From contig CM066324.1 of NCBI GenBank assembly GCA_033807775.1, positions 134,593,501 to 134,657,500 of the forward strand: 64,000 bases of DNA. The letters run 5' to 3'. The notes under the pieces were generated by a model. That model made no database searches and was not told the origin of the DNA. It worked only from the letters and a program-made list of their open reading frames with translations. Every line of letters starts with the position of its first letter. The stretch's first letter is position 1. The stretch comes from Saussurea involucrata (taxonomy: Eukaryota; Streptophyta; Magnoliopsida; Asterales; Asteraceae). Shown piece by piece: positions 1-9,636 of this stretch. The position numbers and the translations under genes were made by a program.

Positions 1-525
1 ATCCCACTACCCTTGCTATGACGAAATCTCCACTAGTCATGACGAGTCGCCTCGCGAATGCACAGTCGCATACAGTGTGAAATCAGATAGACATTCGAAT
101 AAAAGATTCTATCCCACAACGGTTAGACTCAAACAAGAGCTGCGCAATAGAACTAAATCAAACATTCTAAGGCTATTTAGTTCCTACTGTATACCACTTA
201 TAAGGCATTCACTTAACAACCTATCAGGACTTGCATAAATTCCGACTAGCAAGTAATAGTCATGCAGCAAAGTGTAATAAGCACCAGTCAATCTAGCATA
301 CATACTCCTATGTTCTAGAAAGCAATAAATTACACTAAGTACTCTACCTTTTCCCGTGGCATCGGCTGACTGTACACACTGCGCCTTCGATCACCGTCTC
401 TAAAACGTACGTTTCCTTTCTTTTATTTCTCAAAAAATTTAAAAAGAAAACTCCATAGCCGCAAACTTGAGTCCAAACACACCGAAATGTGTTTGATTCA
501 CTCAAGCTGTGCTCTGATACCAAGT
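1..525 (-). mobile_element. Internal leader of a minus-strand LTR retrotransposon, cut by the window edge
   Basis: This stretch lies just inside a 5' LTR read on the minus strand. The end of a primer-binding site is present at its right edge. No gag-like frame is visible, so it is probably untranslated leader, with the coding part and the second LTR outside the window. The assignment rests on the PBS and the neighbouring LTR, not on protein similarity. Confidence 0.6.
511..522 (-). promoter_or_regulatory. tRNA-iMet primer-binding site
   Basis: The minus strand reads TGGTATCAGAGC, complementary to the 3' end of plant initiator methionine tRNA. It begins three bases inside the LTR end at 526. 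Minus-strand DNA synthesis would prime here. It fixes the orientation of the element as minus. Confidence 0.85.
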
Positions 526-2488
526 TGTAACGTCCTAAAAATTACAATAAATTTGAACTTTTAAAAATACCATTTTAATTAAATAAACCACAAGTGTTTG
601 AATCCAAATAAATGTATTATCCAAAACCTCGTTAAGTTAAACAACCAACTCAATTAGAAATAGCGGAAAATATAATAATTCTAAACATAATATCTCAAAA
701 TAAATAATGGTGATAGACTCCTCAACGCGCCAGTGTGTACCGTCACGCCTTAGTGCCACTCGTACCTGAAACAGTAATTTATAGGGAAAGGGTAAGCACG
801 AAGCTTAGTGAATTCAAACACGTACGTAAGATAGCAATCATATAAACACCACCCCTATCAGCAGATAGACATAAACAAACATTACATGCCAGTCTAAGAA
901 CATATCCGAAACAAGCAAACTCATGCAAGAACACCTGTGTATGTACCCATCGGTCTCCCCGAATTCATACAACACCGGTGCACGTATCCCTCGGTCTCCC
1001 CGAGTTCATACAACACCCATGTACGTATTCCTCGGTCTCCCCGAGTTTTTATACAACTCCCAAGGTCTTATACTAGACACTAACACAATTGGATATTACC
1101 CACAACCAATCAGTTAACACACACGAGCTACAACAATGCACATATAATCCCTACCCTACGCAGTGAGTGAACTCACCTCGAAAAGCAATGTGGAACTCCA
1201 CGGACAGCAACAAGAACCCGCCGACTCCAACTCACTTCTTTCCGCCTAAAGAGGTGTTAATACGTAGCCCCAACCCAAAATTACAACTACAAGACTAAAA
1301 GGGCATTTCCCAGCTTTTGGTCCAAAACTGCAGGTCTGTTCGTGACCTGTTTAGCCCCCCTTAAACCCATCAAATCAGAAATATTATTCCATAATTAGAG
1401 AGTCCCATGTCTTAGCTTTCCAGGGACATATCGCACGCGTTCATACGAGTTTCCTACTATTTTATATGAATTTTCTAAGACCGACTACCCAAACTGCGAA
1501 TTTCGGACCAGACTGCACTAATTGCCAATTTGGCCCTAGCTAGAGGGTTTATTAATTTTTCTGTAAAACATAACAAACATACTACACACAATTTGAGAGA
1601 TTTGGGCACTGGTTTCACCTCAATCCGAGTTTCCTAGTTTTTTCTATGGATTTTACAAGACAGGGACAGAACGGGCGTTTTCACATAAAATCATAACATT
1701 GCTATCGGTTTAGGGTTTAGGCGTCTAATGGCTGGGCTAAAACAAGCACCACCTACTACCACCCCAGGCAGTGGTGGTCGGCGGCGGCGTGGAGGTGGCA
1801 GCCACCACCGACGGTGGTGATGGTTCGGTAGCAAGGTCCGACGAGGCCAAAGTGATGATTCGGCTAACGTTTCACGGACCGCACACACCCACACCCGACC
1901 TAGTAGCCACAACCACGCACGGTGCAGCCACCGAATTGGTGGTGCACGGCGGCCACACACCGACGGCAGCCAAGGCTGCGACGACGGTGGTGGTTTCGCG
2001 GCGGCAAGACAACGACGAAAGAAAGATAAAGAGAAGGGAAAAGGAAAGGAAACCTTACCTCGCAGCAGAAAACCAACGAGATCCCGACTCTCCTCAACCC
2101 GATCGCCGGCTCTCACTCTCTCTCTCTCTCTCGCTTCTCTTTGCTCTCGCCGGCAAGGGACAGCGGCGGCGGCGGCGGCGGTCTTGGAGTGGTTCAGCGG
2201 TGGCAACAAGAAGGAAAAGGGGAGGTGCTAGGGTTTTCTGTGGGTGGTTCCTTGCGTGCGACCAAATCCAACGAGAGGGGAGGGGTCGGTTTCTTAAAGC
2301 CGATCCCATGCAAACATATACACACAATATACACTTTTAGTCCCTCTCTTTCCAACCCTTGCAAGATAAATTAAAGTTTTACCATATATTAACATTTTTG
2401 GTCTTCCCTAACACAACCCGTTAATAAAATTCGCTTAGAGAAAAATATTAAATAAATAAATAAACCATATCGGGGCACGGGCTTTACA
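526..2488 (-). mobile_element. 5' LTR of a gypsy-like retrotransposon (about 1.96 kb)
   Basis: On the plus strand the LTR begins TGTAACGTCC next to the PBS and ends GGGCTTTACA, so it has the canonical TG...CA termini. It contains a 48-bp tandem repeat (931-1060) and a GC-rich, CT-rich segment (about 1760-2340). Open frames in the latter are low-complexity and I do not treat them as genes. The TSD cannot be checked because the partner LTR lies left of the window. The outer boundary at 2488 is inferred from the terminal motif alone. Confidence 0.7.
931..1060. repeat. Three-copy tandem repeat of about 48 bp in the LTR
   Basis: Each unit carries CTCGGTCTCCCCGAGTT or a close variant followed by a CATACAACACC-like stretch. 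CTCGG...CCGAG is itself a small palindrome, so each unit can form a short hairpin. The units differ by point changes. Confidence 0.8.
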
Positions 2489-2748
2489 TAATTAGACATA
2501 AACTTTAACTTTGTACCTTGTAATATTTTTTAATAGTTAAATATCAACCACTAATACTTGATTGTTTGGTGTGAATTAGGGGTGTGCAAAACCCGAATGG
2601 TCCGAAAATCCGGACCGAAAATGAGGTGTAAGTGTAAAACCCGAATGCCTTCCGAAAAGCCGAAACCCGAATTTTTGGGGAATATTTGGGTTCGTGTTGG
2701 GTTTGATTTATCGCCACCTGACCTGTCCAAAAACTCGATATATATATA

Positions 2749-4084
2749 GAGGAGGTTTCTTTTACAAACCAATGCATTTGTAGAAACTTTGCAAACCATC
2801 TCCTAGCCAATCATTTTTAAGAAACTAATTAAAATTAATGCATTTAATTAACAATTCTGCAGGGGCATTATAGTCAATTTATAATTACATTTTTTATTTA
2901 TTTATTTAGTGTATCACGTTAATCATGGCAATTTACTTAATTGTAGGGATTTAGTTAATATTCATATTAATGAATGTAAACCTTCATTTTTTTAAGCTTA
3001 TTCTTGTTCTAGTTTACTTTCTGCAAATCATAACATCACTGGGATAAATTGGACTGAATCAAAAAATTCTGAATCAAAAAAATGGACGAGCAGTCTTCAA
3101 TTAACGAGATATATGTCAAAGATTCATGAAATTTTGTTGAATTACAGAATCATGAATACTAAACAGAATCATGATTTGTTACTGTAAAGGCACATTCATC
3201 AAAATTTCAAAACAAAAATCATATTCACTGTAAAGCACATATTCATAATACCAAAACAAAACAACCAATTTATGATTCAGTTCATGGATACCAAAATCAT
3301 GAATATCTTGAAACCCAAAAACATGAATATCTTGAAACCAAAATCAGTAAACCCTAAACCCAAAATCCGTATATCTTGAAGCCCAAAAACATGAAATCTA
3401 AAGCCGTACTTTTTCCAGTCAAATCGTTGAAGACAATCTCTCCGGTGGTGGTGGTGCGTTTGATACGGTGGTGGTGGTGCCTGTGGTGGACAGCGACGGC
3501 GGTGGTGGTGACTGTGGTGGACAGCGACGGCGGTGGTGGTGCTTGTGGTGGACAGCGGCGGTGATCGTGGTGCTTGTGGTGGACAACGGCGGTGGTGGTG
3601 GTGACTGTTACAGGCGGCGGTAGAATCTAGCGGTACTGAAGCTAGCGGTGGTGGTGGTGCCTGTGGTGGACAGCGGCGGTGGTGGTGATGACTGTGGTGG
3701 ACAGCGGCGGCGGTGGTGGTGCTTGTGGTGGACAGCGGCGGCGGTGGTGGTGCCTGTTGCCGGCGACGGTAGAGAAGAGAGAGATTGCTTCTTGGGGTTG
3801 GGGATGATTTTGGTAGAGAAGAGAGAGAGAGAGAGAAATCATAAATGCCCCGTGATTTATGGAGAGAGAGAAAGAAAGGGAACACTTTACTAAAATGAAT
3901 TGAAGAGTTTTTTGACCAATATACCCATGCACACGGGGTTTTGTTACAAAATTAATTCATTAATCATCACTAATTACCATAATTGCCACTGGATGAATCT
4001 AGACCATTGATCAAATTAATGGATGGTGATTAAGGTGGCTCTAGAGTTTCTAACAATGCAATGGTTTGTAAAAAATACCACCCC
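2749..4084. mobile_element. TA-flanked terminal-inverted-repeat element E1 (about 1.3 kb)
   Basis: The element is bounded on both sides by TATATA tracts. The left arm begins GAGGAGGTTTCTTTTACAAA. The right arm, reverse-complemented, begins GGGGTGGTATTTTTTACAAA, giving roughly 40 bp of imperfect inverted repeat. The centre holds a GGT-rich minisatellite and a GA-rich tract. No transposase is seen. It belongs structurally with the other (TA)n-anchored elements here and shares subterminal sequence with the arm at 48230-48300. Confidence 0.65.
3443..3770. repeat. GGT-rich minisatellite, units of about 31-33 bp
   Basis: About seven units share GTGGTGGACAGCG followed by GGCGGTGGTGGTG-type sequence, with two interruptions. 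Frames on either strand are open only because of the triplet-like repeat (His/Pro/Thr-rich on minus, Gly/Val-rich on plus). I do not consider them genes. Confidence 0.85.
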
Positions 4085-4117
4085 TATATATATATATATA
4101 TATATAATATATATATA

Positions 4118-5635
4118 GAGGCCTCGTAAAATACAAACCGTGCATATCTAGCACCCCTTACAAACCCATCTCAACCATTGATTTTTATATCCAATGGCCT
4201 AGATCAAAGTGGGTAGAAACTGTAAATATGTGAAACATGTGTACTTGAATTTAATTGCAGAGATGCACGGAAGGTCAATTCAGGGATTTTGCATCATCAA
4301 TTAATTAAGGAAGCCAAGAAATATCCCCTGATTGTTTGCACGTCACCGTCAACCACCTGTATTATCGGGATTTTTTGCGATTTTTTTTACCCTAGTTGCA
4401 TCGAAGAAGACTAATGCTATGAAATTTAGCCTGAATCGTCGGAAAACATGGCAGAAAAGAAATAAACTTTTTTCCAACGAATAACTGGAATTATGGCATG
4501 TACAATTTGGATGCATATATGCAATTAACATTAATGCATATATGAATGTATGTTCTGTGTTATGCATTATGCATACATGTTAGAATTAAAAAGATACTGC
4601 CATTTTCCAAATTAGTGTTAAGAAGGTACGAGATGTATACAACGCATATATGCTACTGCATGTTGTGTATTATGCATATATGACAGTGTTAAGAAGGTAC
4701 TGTCATTTTCTCAAATTAGAATATATATATATATATATATATATAAGGATACTGAAAATATATTAATCCATATATGCAGCAGCATAACTGCATATATGCA
4801 GCAGCATAACTGCATCGTTTTCGGTTTGTTTCTTATTAAGCAGCAGCATAAATGCATATATGCAGCAGGATAACTGCATCGTTTTCGGTTTGTTTCTTAT
4901 TAAGCAGCAGCATAAATGCATATATGCAGCATCATAAATGCATATATGCAGCAGCATAACTGCATTGTTTTCGGTTTGTTTCTTATTAAGCAGCAACATA
5001 ACTGCATATATGCAGCAGCATAACTGCATCGTTTTCGGTTTGTTTCTTATTAAAGATATCGCCACCCATGTTAACCTTCATAAATATCAACGTCGTTTTC
5101 GGTTGAAAACCTTGAAAATTTCTGGACTGCACAATGGTATAATAGATACCAATGTTGGAAACCAAAAATTCTGGATTGCACAGTTGAGTATGATGGACGA
5201 TGAAGAAGATGGATTTCCAAAAATTCTGGAAGGATACGCAACAAAAAGGTCGAATTCAACAGTGATATTTAATCAATTTTGATCTGTTATTAGAAAAATG
5301 GTAGAAGGATACGCAACAAAAAGGTAGGAAGAAGAAGAAAAATACGCAGAAAAAAAGTTAGGAAGAAGAAGAAGAATACGCAGAAAAGAATAAGAAAAGG
5401 ATACACATGATCAATATAATTTTCTGGATATTATGCTATAATTTAGGAACTGATTTGGTTAATAAATATTATATATAATTAAACAAAAAATCTGGAATAA
5501 TCAATTTACTAAATTAACCCTTCAATAAAATAATTAATTTTAATAATTAGATAATGACATGGATAAATGATTGGTTGATATTGGTTTGTAAAGGGGTGCA
5601 ACAATTGAATGGTGTGTATTTGATTTGCCCTCTCT
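4118..5635. mobile_element. TA-flanked terminal-inverted-repeat element E2 (about 1.5 kb)
   Basis: It starts GAGGCCTCGTAAAATACAAA directly after a TA tract. The right end, reverse-complemented, gives GAGAGGGCAAATCAAATACA, again followed by TA repeats. The inverted arms share CACCCCTTACAAAC-type sequence about 40 bp in. The interior contains a 66-bp tandem repeat and AT-rich sequence. No coding capacity is recognised. Confidence 0.65.
4772..5060. repeat. Tandem repeat, about 66-bp unit, four copies
   Basis: The block GTTTTCGGTTTGTTTCTTAT recurs at about 4816, 4882, 4967 and 5032. It is separated by GCAGCAGCATAACTGCATATA-like spacer containing the palindrome GCATATATGC. A repetitive minus-strand frame across it is a by-product of the repeat. 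Confidence 0.85.
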
Positions 5636-5942
5636 ATATATATATATATTCAATTATCCTTTAAAAATCATAAATTCTAATCGGTCGTAGTCTTTTCTAG
5701 AGACTAGACCTACTATTACTTTATCAATCCTCTCAACCAATCGAGTTTATCGTCAAAAGCAATCGAAAATTATAAATTTTTTGCATATAATTATACCAAA
5801 AACTCGACCGAACCCAACTTGAACCCGAAATAATCCGAAATTCGAAACCCGGAGTTCGGGGCTTGGTTTCCATATCTGAAACCCGATTGGGTTATTGATT
5901 TTCCCTCCCGAACCCGCCCGACCCTCCCAATGCTCACTTCTA

Positions 5943-6216
5943 GTTTGAATTGTTATATAATCATCTTAACTTAATCTTTTACGAAATCTATCCCATTTTA
6001 ACTGTACAAGAATATGTGGAGCTTAGCATGTCTGGTATACATAGTTTCAAGTTGCCCAACCCAAAACACGCAAAACAAATCGATATATAATGGGTGGGTT
6101 GGGTTGACTTAATTGAAGCCATGTCTTATGAATCCTGCTCGAATGCCCAATATACCCAAACTATTTCAACATTTTCATGGTTGGGCTTATTATAACCGAT
6201 ATTGCAAGATTCAAAT
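5943..6216. other. Intergenic AT-rich sequence
   Basis: Apart from a GGGTGGGTTGGGTTGAC patch near 6095, which resembles GGTT-rich subterminal repeat sequence seen again near 58400-58620, I see no feature here. Confidence 0.5.
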
Positions 6217-6228
6217 TCAAGGATTGTT

Positions 6229-6321
6229 TTTTTTTTTTTTGGATAGGGTTCCTGGGCCTTCGGCCCAGTACATCCCTGACAAACACACCGACCGCGAAGT
6301 AATGCAGCCCTGAGATAATCC
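6229..6321 (-). mobile_element. Short poly(A) retroinsertion, probably a truncated SINE
   Basis: A 12-bp direct repeat TCAAGGATTGTT flanks the insert (6217-6228 and 6322-6333). On the minus strand the body ends in a run of A, seen as T on the plus strand. It carries a GGGCCTTCGGCCC hairpin near its 3' end. The long TSD and A-tail indicate target-primed reverse transcription by LINE machinery. At about 93 bp, with no promoter boxes seen, it is probably 5'-truncated. Confidence 0.7.
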
Positions 6322-6924
6322 TCAAGGATTGTTGTTTGGTTAGGCATAGTTTAAGGGTACAATCTTGCTTTAGTTTTTGAATCATAAAAAATGAAATAAT
6401 TAAGTGACGTATATTCAATAAGTGGTAACATCAAATTTCAATTCTTGAATCGTCAAGTTGTTGTCTACTATGAACTATAAAGCTATGATAGGGAAACGTT
6501 TTGAACTTCTTGTGATTGACGAAAATATTCACTGATTTTTTTTAATGATGACAAAAGCCAACAACTCTATGGTGTGATGTTATTTAGAAAGGAAAAGAAT
6601 TCGGTTTTTTTGAGAATAAATAAGAACAAATGTCAAAAGTTACAATTTAAATAATAATCAGGTTGGAAGTGTGTATCATAGATGGTGATTCGATACGATG
6701 TAACATTCATATTTTTCGAGTTTCAATATTCCATATAATGTGTTAGACCGTCTCCAATGGCCAACGGGCACTTCAAACATTATTTTCATATTGTTTTAGG
6801 TGTAGTAGTAAGAAGACATCATATTCATATTGTGAATGTGACCGCTAAATATGCATAATTTCTTCTTCATGTATGGTTTTAGTGTAACATTACTTATTTG
6901 TACTCTTTTTTTGTAGTTACATAT

Positions 6925-7175
6925 TGTGAGATACCAAATCGGTTGGGGAGGAAAATATATGTTGTCTTATAAAGAACTGGATACCCTCGATATTACACAT
7001 GTTCTAAAAACGTGTGTCAAGGTGTAAACAAAACAACAAATTTCTTATGTAGGTGGTACAGGATGTTACAAATGGTACCAGAGCCACAAACCGAACTGAC
7101 GTAACTACCGAGGATGTTATATATAAGGTTGATAAACATTAATTTTACTATTTAAACGTGTATAATTATAGGGGG
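6925..7175 (+). mobile_element. TRIM-like LTR with PBS (miniature LTR retrotransposon relic)
   Basis: The 146-bp LTR (6925-7070) begins TGTGAGATACCAAATCGGTT and ends GGATGTTACA. The start closely resembles the widespread plant TRIM-type motif TGTGAGATCCCACATCGGTT. A TATAAAG box lies near 6968. Two bases after the LTR is TGGTACCAGAGCC, a one-base variant of the tRNA-iMet PBS. About 90 bp further on is a purine tract ending ATAGGGGG, a possible PPT, after which no 3' LTR is recognisable. Such elements encode nothing and rely on other retrotransposons. Confidence 0.65.
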
Positions 7176-7179
7176 AAAT

Positions 7180-8027
7180 TCAGGCATAAAATATCTAGAA
7201 AATTCATTACCACCACTTGTGGTCGTTCCAGATTTGAGCAATGGTTGTGGTTCAAGATTTGAGTGTGGTTCGAGACCATTTCCTTCGCCAACTTCCACAA
7301 CCAAATCTCTCATAACTTCAAAGACTTACTAGTTTGATTTATATTATAAGATTTGTGATCTATTTATAAACCATTGGAATAAGATCTAAATCTAAACAAA
7401 TTTCGGAATACAAAGGATGAAAGGAAGAACAAGATCATAGCTTGGGTTTTGACATAGATTTTGTTGTTTTCGAGTTTTGATGATTAGGTTTTGAATTTTG
7501 TGCCAGAGAAGATGAGTAGAAAGGGTGTCAAGGTCGTCCCTGAGGAGGGTGGGCCCGGCGCTTCCAGACCCAAAGGAAATAGGGGCCCAATTGTTTCTTG
7601 GATATATAGTATATAGTAGTTAAGAAAATTTGTAAATAAAATGAAAGTTTTTTAGTGTATAATAGGACCAAAAAAGAATTTAACATTATATTAAGAACCC
7701 AAACATTTATTTATTAATTACATTGAACAAGAAGTTAATTGGTCTTTTATTTTATAGTATTGCTTATTTTTTTCTCTATGTTTTTTAATCTAGTACTAAC
7801 ATCTAAAAGCTAATTTTGCCTATAAAACCTTGATATATACTTCATTACTCATATTCCACATATTCTTTTGATATATTTTATGATTTTCATAGTGTATGTT
7901 TAGATACGAACTTACAACTTATTAAACTATAGTTAGTCGTGTAAGTTTTGTTTGGTAATAAAATAAAAACGTTTTTGAAAATATTGCTTTATTTATAGAA
8001 ACAATATAATTTTTGGTATAAGCTAAT
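7180..8027. other. AT-rich intergenic sequence with one GC-rich patch
   Basis: The patch near 7530-7590 (GGGTGGGCCCGGCGC and GGGGCCC) stands out in base composition, but I cannot assign it. The remainder is AT-rich with no supported feature. Confidence 0.4.
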
Positions 8028-8391
8028 AGAGGGATAATAATTTGTAAATCTCTAAATGTGTGTAAACTTTGAAACTGTTTTATGAAATTGTTTATTTTGA
8101 TGAAAGTGTTTCATATCATTCATTTCTTGATGAAATTGTTTCATATATTTGTGTTTGTATGTAAAAACGAAAAAGTTTCATCAAACTGAGAAATATATGA
8201 AACACTTTCATAGGAATGAAAAAAATATATGAAACTACATAAAAAACACAAATATATAAAACAATTTCATTAAGAAATGAATGATACGAAATAATTTAAT
8301 CAAAATAAATAACGTCATGAAACAATTTCATCAAGAAAACTTATGAAATTCAAAGTTTACACGATTTTTTTTACAAACTAGTGGACCTCTA
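8028..8391. mobile_element. GTTTCAT-family foldback MITE, copy 1
   Basis: The left end is GAGGGATAATAATTTGTAAA. The whole unit is a degenerate long palindrome made of repeated TTTCATCAAGAAATGAATGA blocks and their complements. It ends in GTTTACACGA..TTTACAAAC. Related copies lie at 15611-16008, 16019-16391, 21503-21868 and 58851-59207. Unlike the others, this copy is not flanked by long TA runs. Confidence 0.7.
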
Positions 8392-8689
8392 AGAGCATCT
8401 CCAAGACTCCAATAGCTTCCCCAAAATGGGGAAAATGGAGAAAATTGGGATTTTAGGCTAATATTGTGCTCCAACGGCTTTCCCAAAACTATCCCCAAAA
8501 TGGAGAAAGTTGGAGGGAGAAGATTTTTTTCTCCAAATATGGAGATCACTCCAAAAATGATTACCAAGTGAGATTGTAATATCCGTAAAATTTATAATAA
8601 TATTAAGATAATTATTAAAGCTAAAATTGAAGATCTTGGAAGCTGAGGGGCTTTTATAATATTATGCAAACTTTTTATTTTATATATAA

Positions 8690-9529
8690 GGCCATCCGTA
8701 GCGGAGGCGGGTTAGGGCTCGGGCTGGCTACGGGTTCCAGCGGGAATGGATACGGGGGGGGCTCGGGCTTTGGGGCGGGTTCCAGCCCCGGGTTCCCCAA
8801 CCCGTTGTTACCCGATGGCTTTTAATTTTTTTTAAATAAATTCAAATATGAACGTTTGGCAACGGTTACTTTAAAAAAAATTATTTTATTTTTCAATTTA
8901 ATCACACTATATCTAAAATATGAACGAGCTTTTGGCGTGCTTAAACAACGTTGGCATATACTTCATAACCCGGCACGCGAATGGGAACCGACAAGATTGG
9001 GAAACATTATGTACGCTTGTGTCATATTACACAATATGATACTCGAAGACGAAGACCATGCTATTTGTGGTGGCGATGAAAACGACCTTTTCACGGATGA
9101 TATCGAAACCCAAATCAGTGAGGAACAACGCGCGGTAAATGTTCGAGAAGTCAAAAACCGGGACACTCATAATAACCTTCGGTCGGATTTTGTCGAACAT
9201 ATTTGGCGTATCCAAGTTCCCAACAATGACGACGAGTAGATTTTTAAATTTATTTTGTAATTTTTAAATTTATTTTGTAATTTTTATTTTTAATGAATGA
9301 TATGAATTTTTATTTTTATTATTTATCTTATTTTTGTTTATTAAAAAATATATAAATATTTTTATTTTGTTAAATAATTAAATATATAAATAAAAGAATT
9401 AAAAAAAATTAGGTGGCAAGAGGGTTTGAGGGTATGGGTGCTCCACTTTAGGGTAAGGAGATGGTAAGGAGAAAAGCTGATGTGGCGCTGAGGTGGCAAG
9501 AGGGTTTGAGGGTATGGGTACGGATGGCC
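8690..9529 (+). mobile_element. PIF/Harbinger deletion derivative
   Basis: The terminal inverted repeat GGCCATCCGTA is exact at both ends, flanked by TAA (8687-8689 and 9530-9532), the Harbinger target duplication. The 840-bp element keeps a GC-rich left end, the C-terminal part of a transposase and a right subterminal region. That region matches the left end of the relic at 60355 in inverted orientation. It cannot move autonomously. Confidence 0.9.
8922..9239 (+). pseudogene. Harbinger (DDE_Tnp_4) transposase, C-terminal remnant
   Basis: About 105 codons start at an ERAFGVLKQRW motif, continue through IMYACVILHNMILEDE and end with an acidic tail. These are hallmarks of the last part of plant PIF/Harbinger DDE nucleases (ERAFGVLK...NIM.ACIILHNMI). 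The first catalytic aspartates, and probably the rest of the catalytic core, are missing, because the element's own left end lies only about 230 bp upstream. The ATG at 8856 is fortuitous: the 22 residues before the motif look like AT-rich junction sequence. The related proteins need an ORF1 partner, a fragment of which occurs at 60616. Confidence 0.85.
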
Positions 9530-9628
9530 TAAAGATAATAAGTTAGTTAAGCTTTGGATAAATCCTAAAAACCTATCCTTTTTGAAGTCAAATTTCAAAT
9601 TCATGGTTATCTTCATTTAGTTTCATTC

Positions 9629-9636
9629 TATAAATA
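9629..9636 (+). promoter_or_regulatory. TATA box of the solo LTR
   Basis: TATAAATA is followed by AAGGG about 100 bp right of the Harbinger insertion. It sits where an LTR U3 promoter would be and agrees with plus orientation. The Harbinger lies between it and the LTR start, so it may have disrupted upstream control sequence. Confidence 0.45.

Larger units (their letters stand above)
2577..5942. mobile_element. hAT-like non-autonomous element hosting two nested elements
   Basis: The left end reads TAGGGGTGTGCAAAACCCGA. The right end, reverse-complemented, reads TAGAAGTGAGCATTGGGAGG, a degenerate terminal inverted repeat of the hAT TAGGGGTGNGCA type. Flanking 8-mers are GTGTGAAT (2569-2576) and GTTTGAAT (5943-5950), a 7/8 match and the duplication length expected for hAT. 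Its own sequence is only about 0.45 kb (2577-2740 and 5650-5942) and is rich in CCCGAA motifs. The rest is two inserted foldback elements. No transposase is present. Confidence 0.65.

Noticed and set aside
511..522. TGGTATCAGAGC as part of a tRNA gene
   Set aside because: No cloverleaf surrounds it. The match is limited to the PBS next to an LTR, as at 28561, 38147 and 54833.
1691..2340. Overlapping 172- and 189-codon frames on opposite strands
   Set aside because: GC-rich, triplet-like and CT-repeat sequence in the LTR, with no domain. Both strands are open at once.
3277..3885. 202-codon His/Pro/Thr-rich frame
   Set aside because: It is the complement of the GGTGGT minisatellite and a GA tract.
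4763..5065. 100-codon repetitive frame (INKKQTENN-type units)
   Set aside because: A direct translation of the 66-bp tandem repeat, with no start context or homology.
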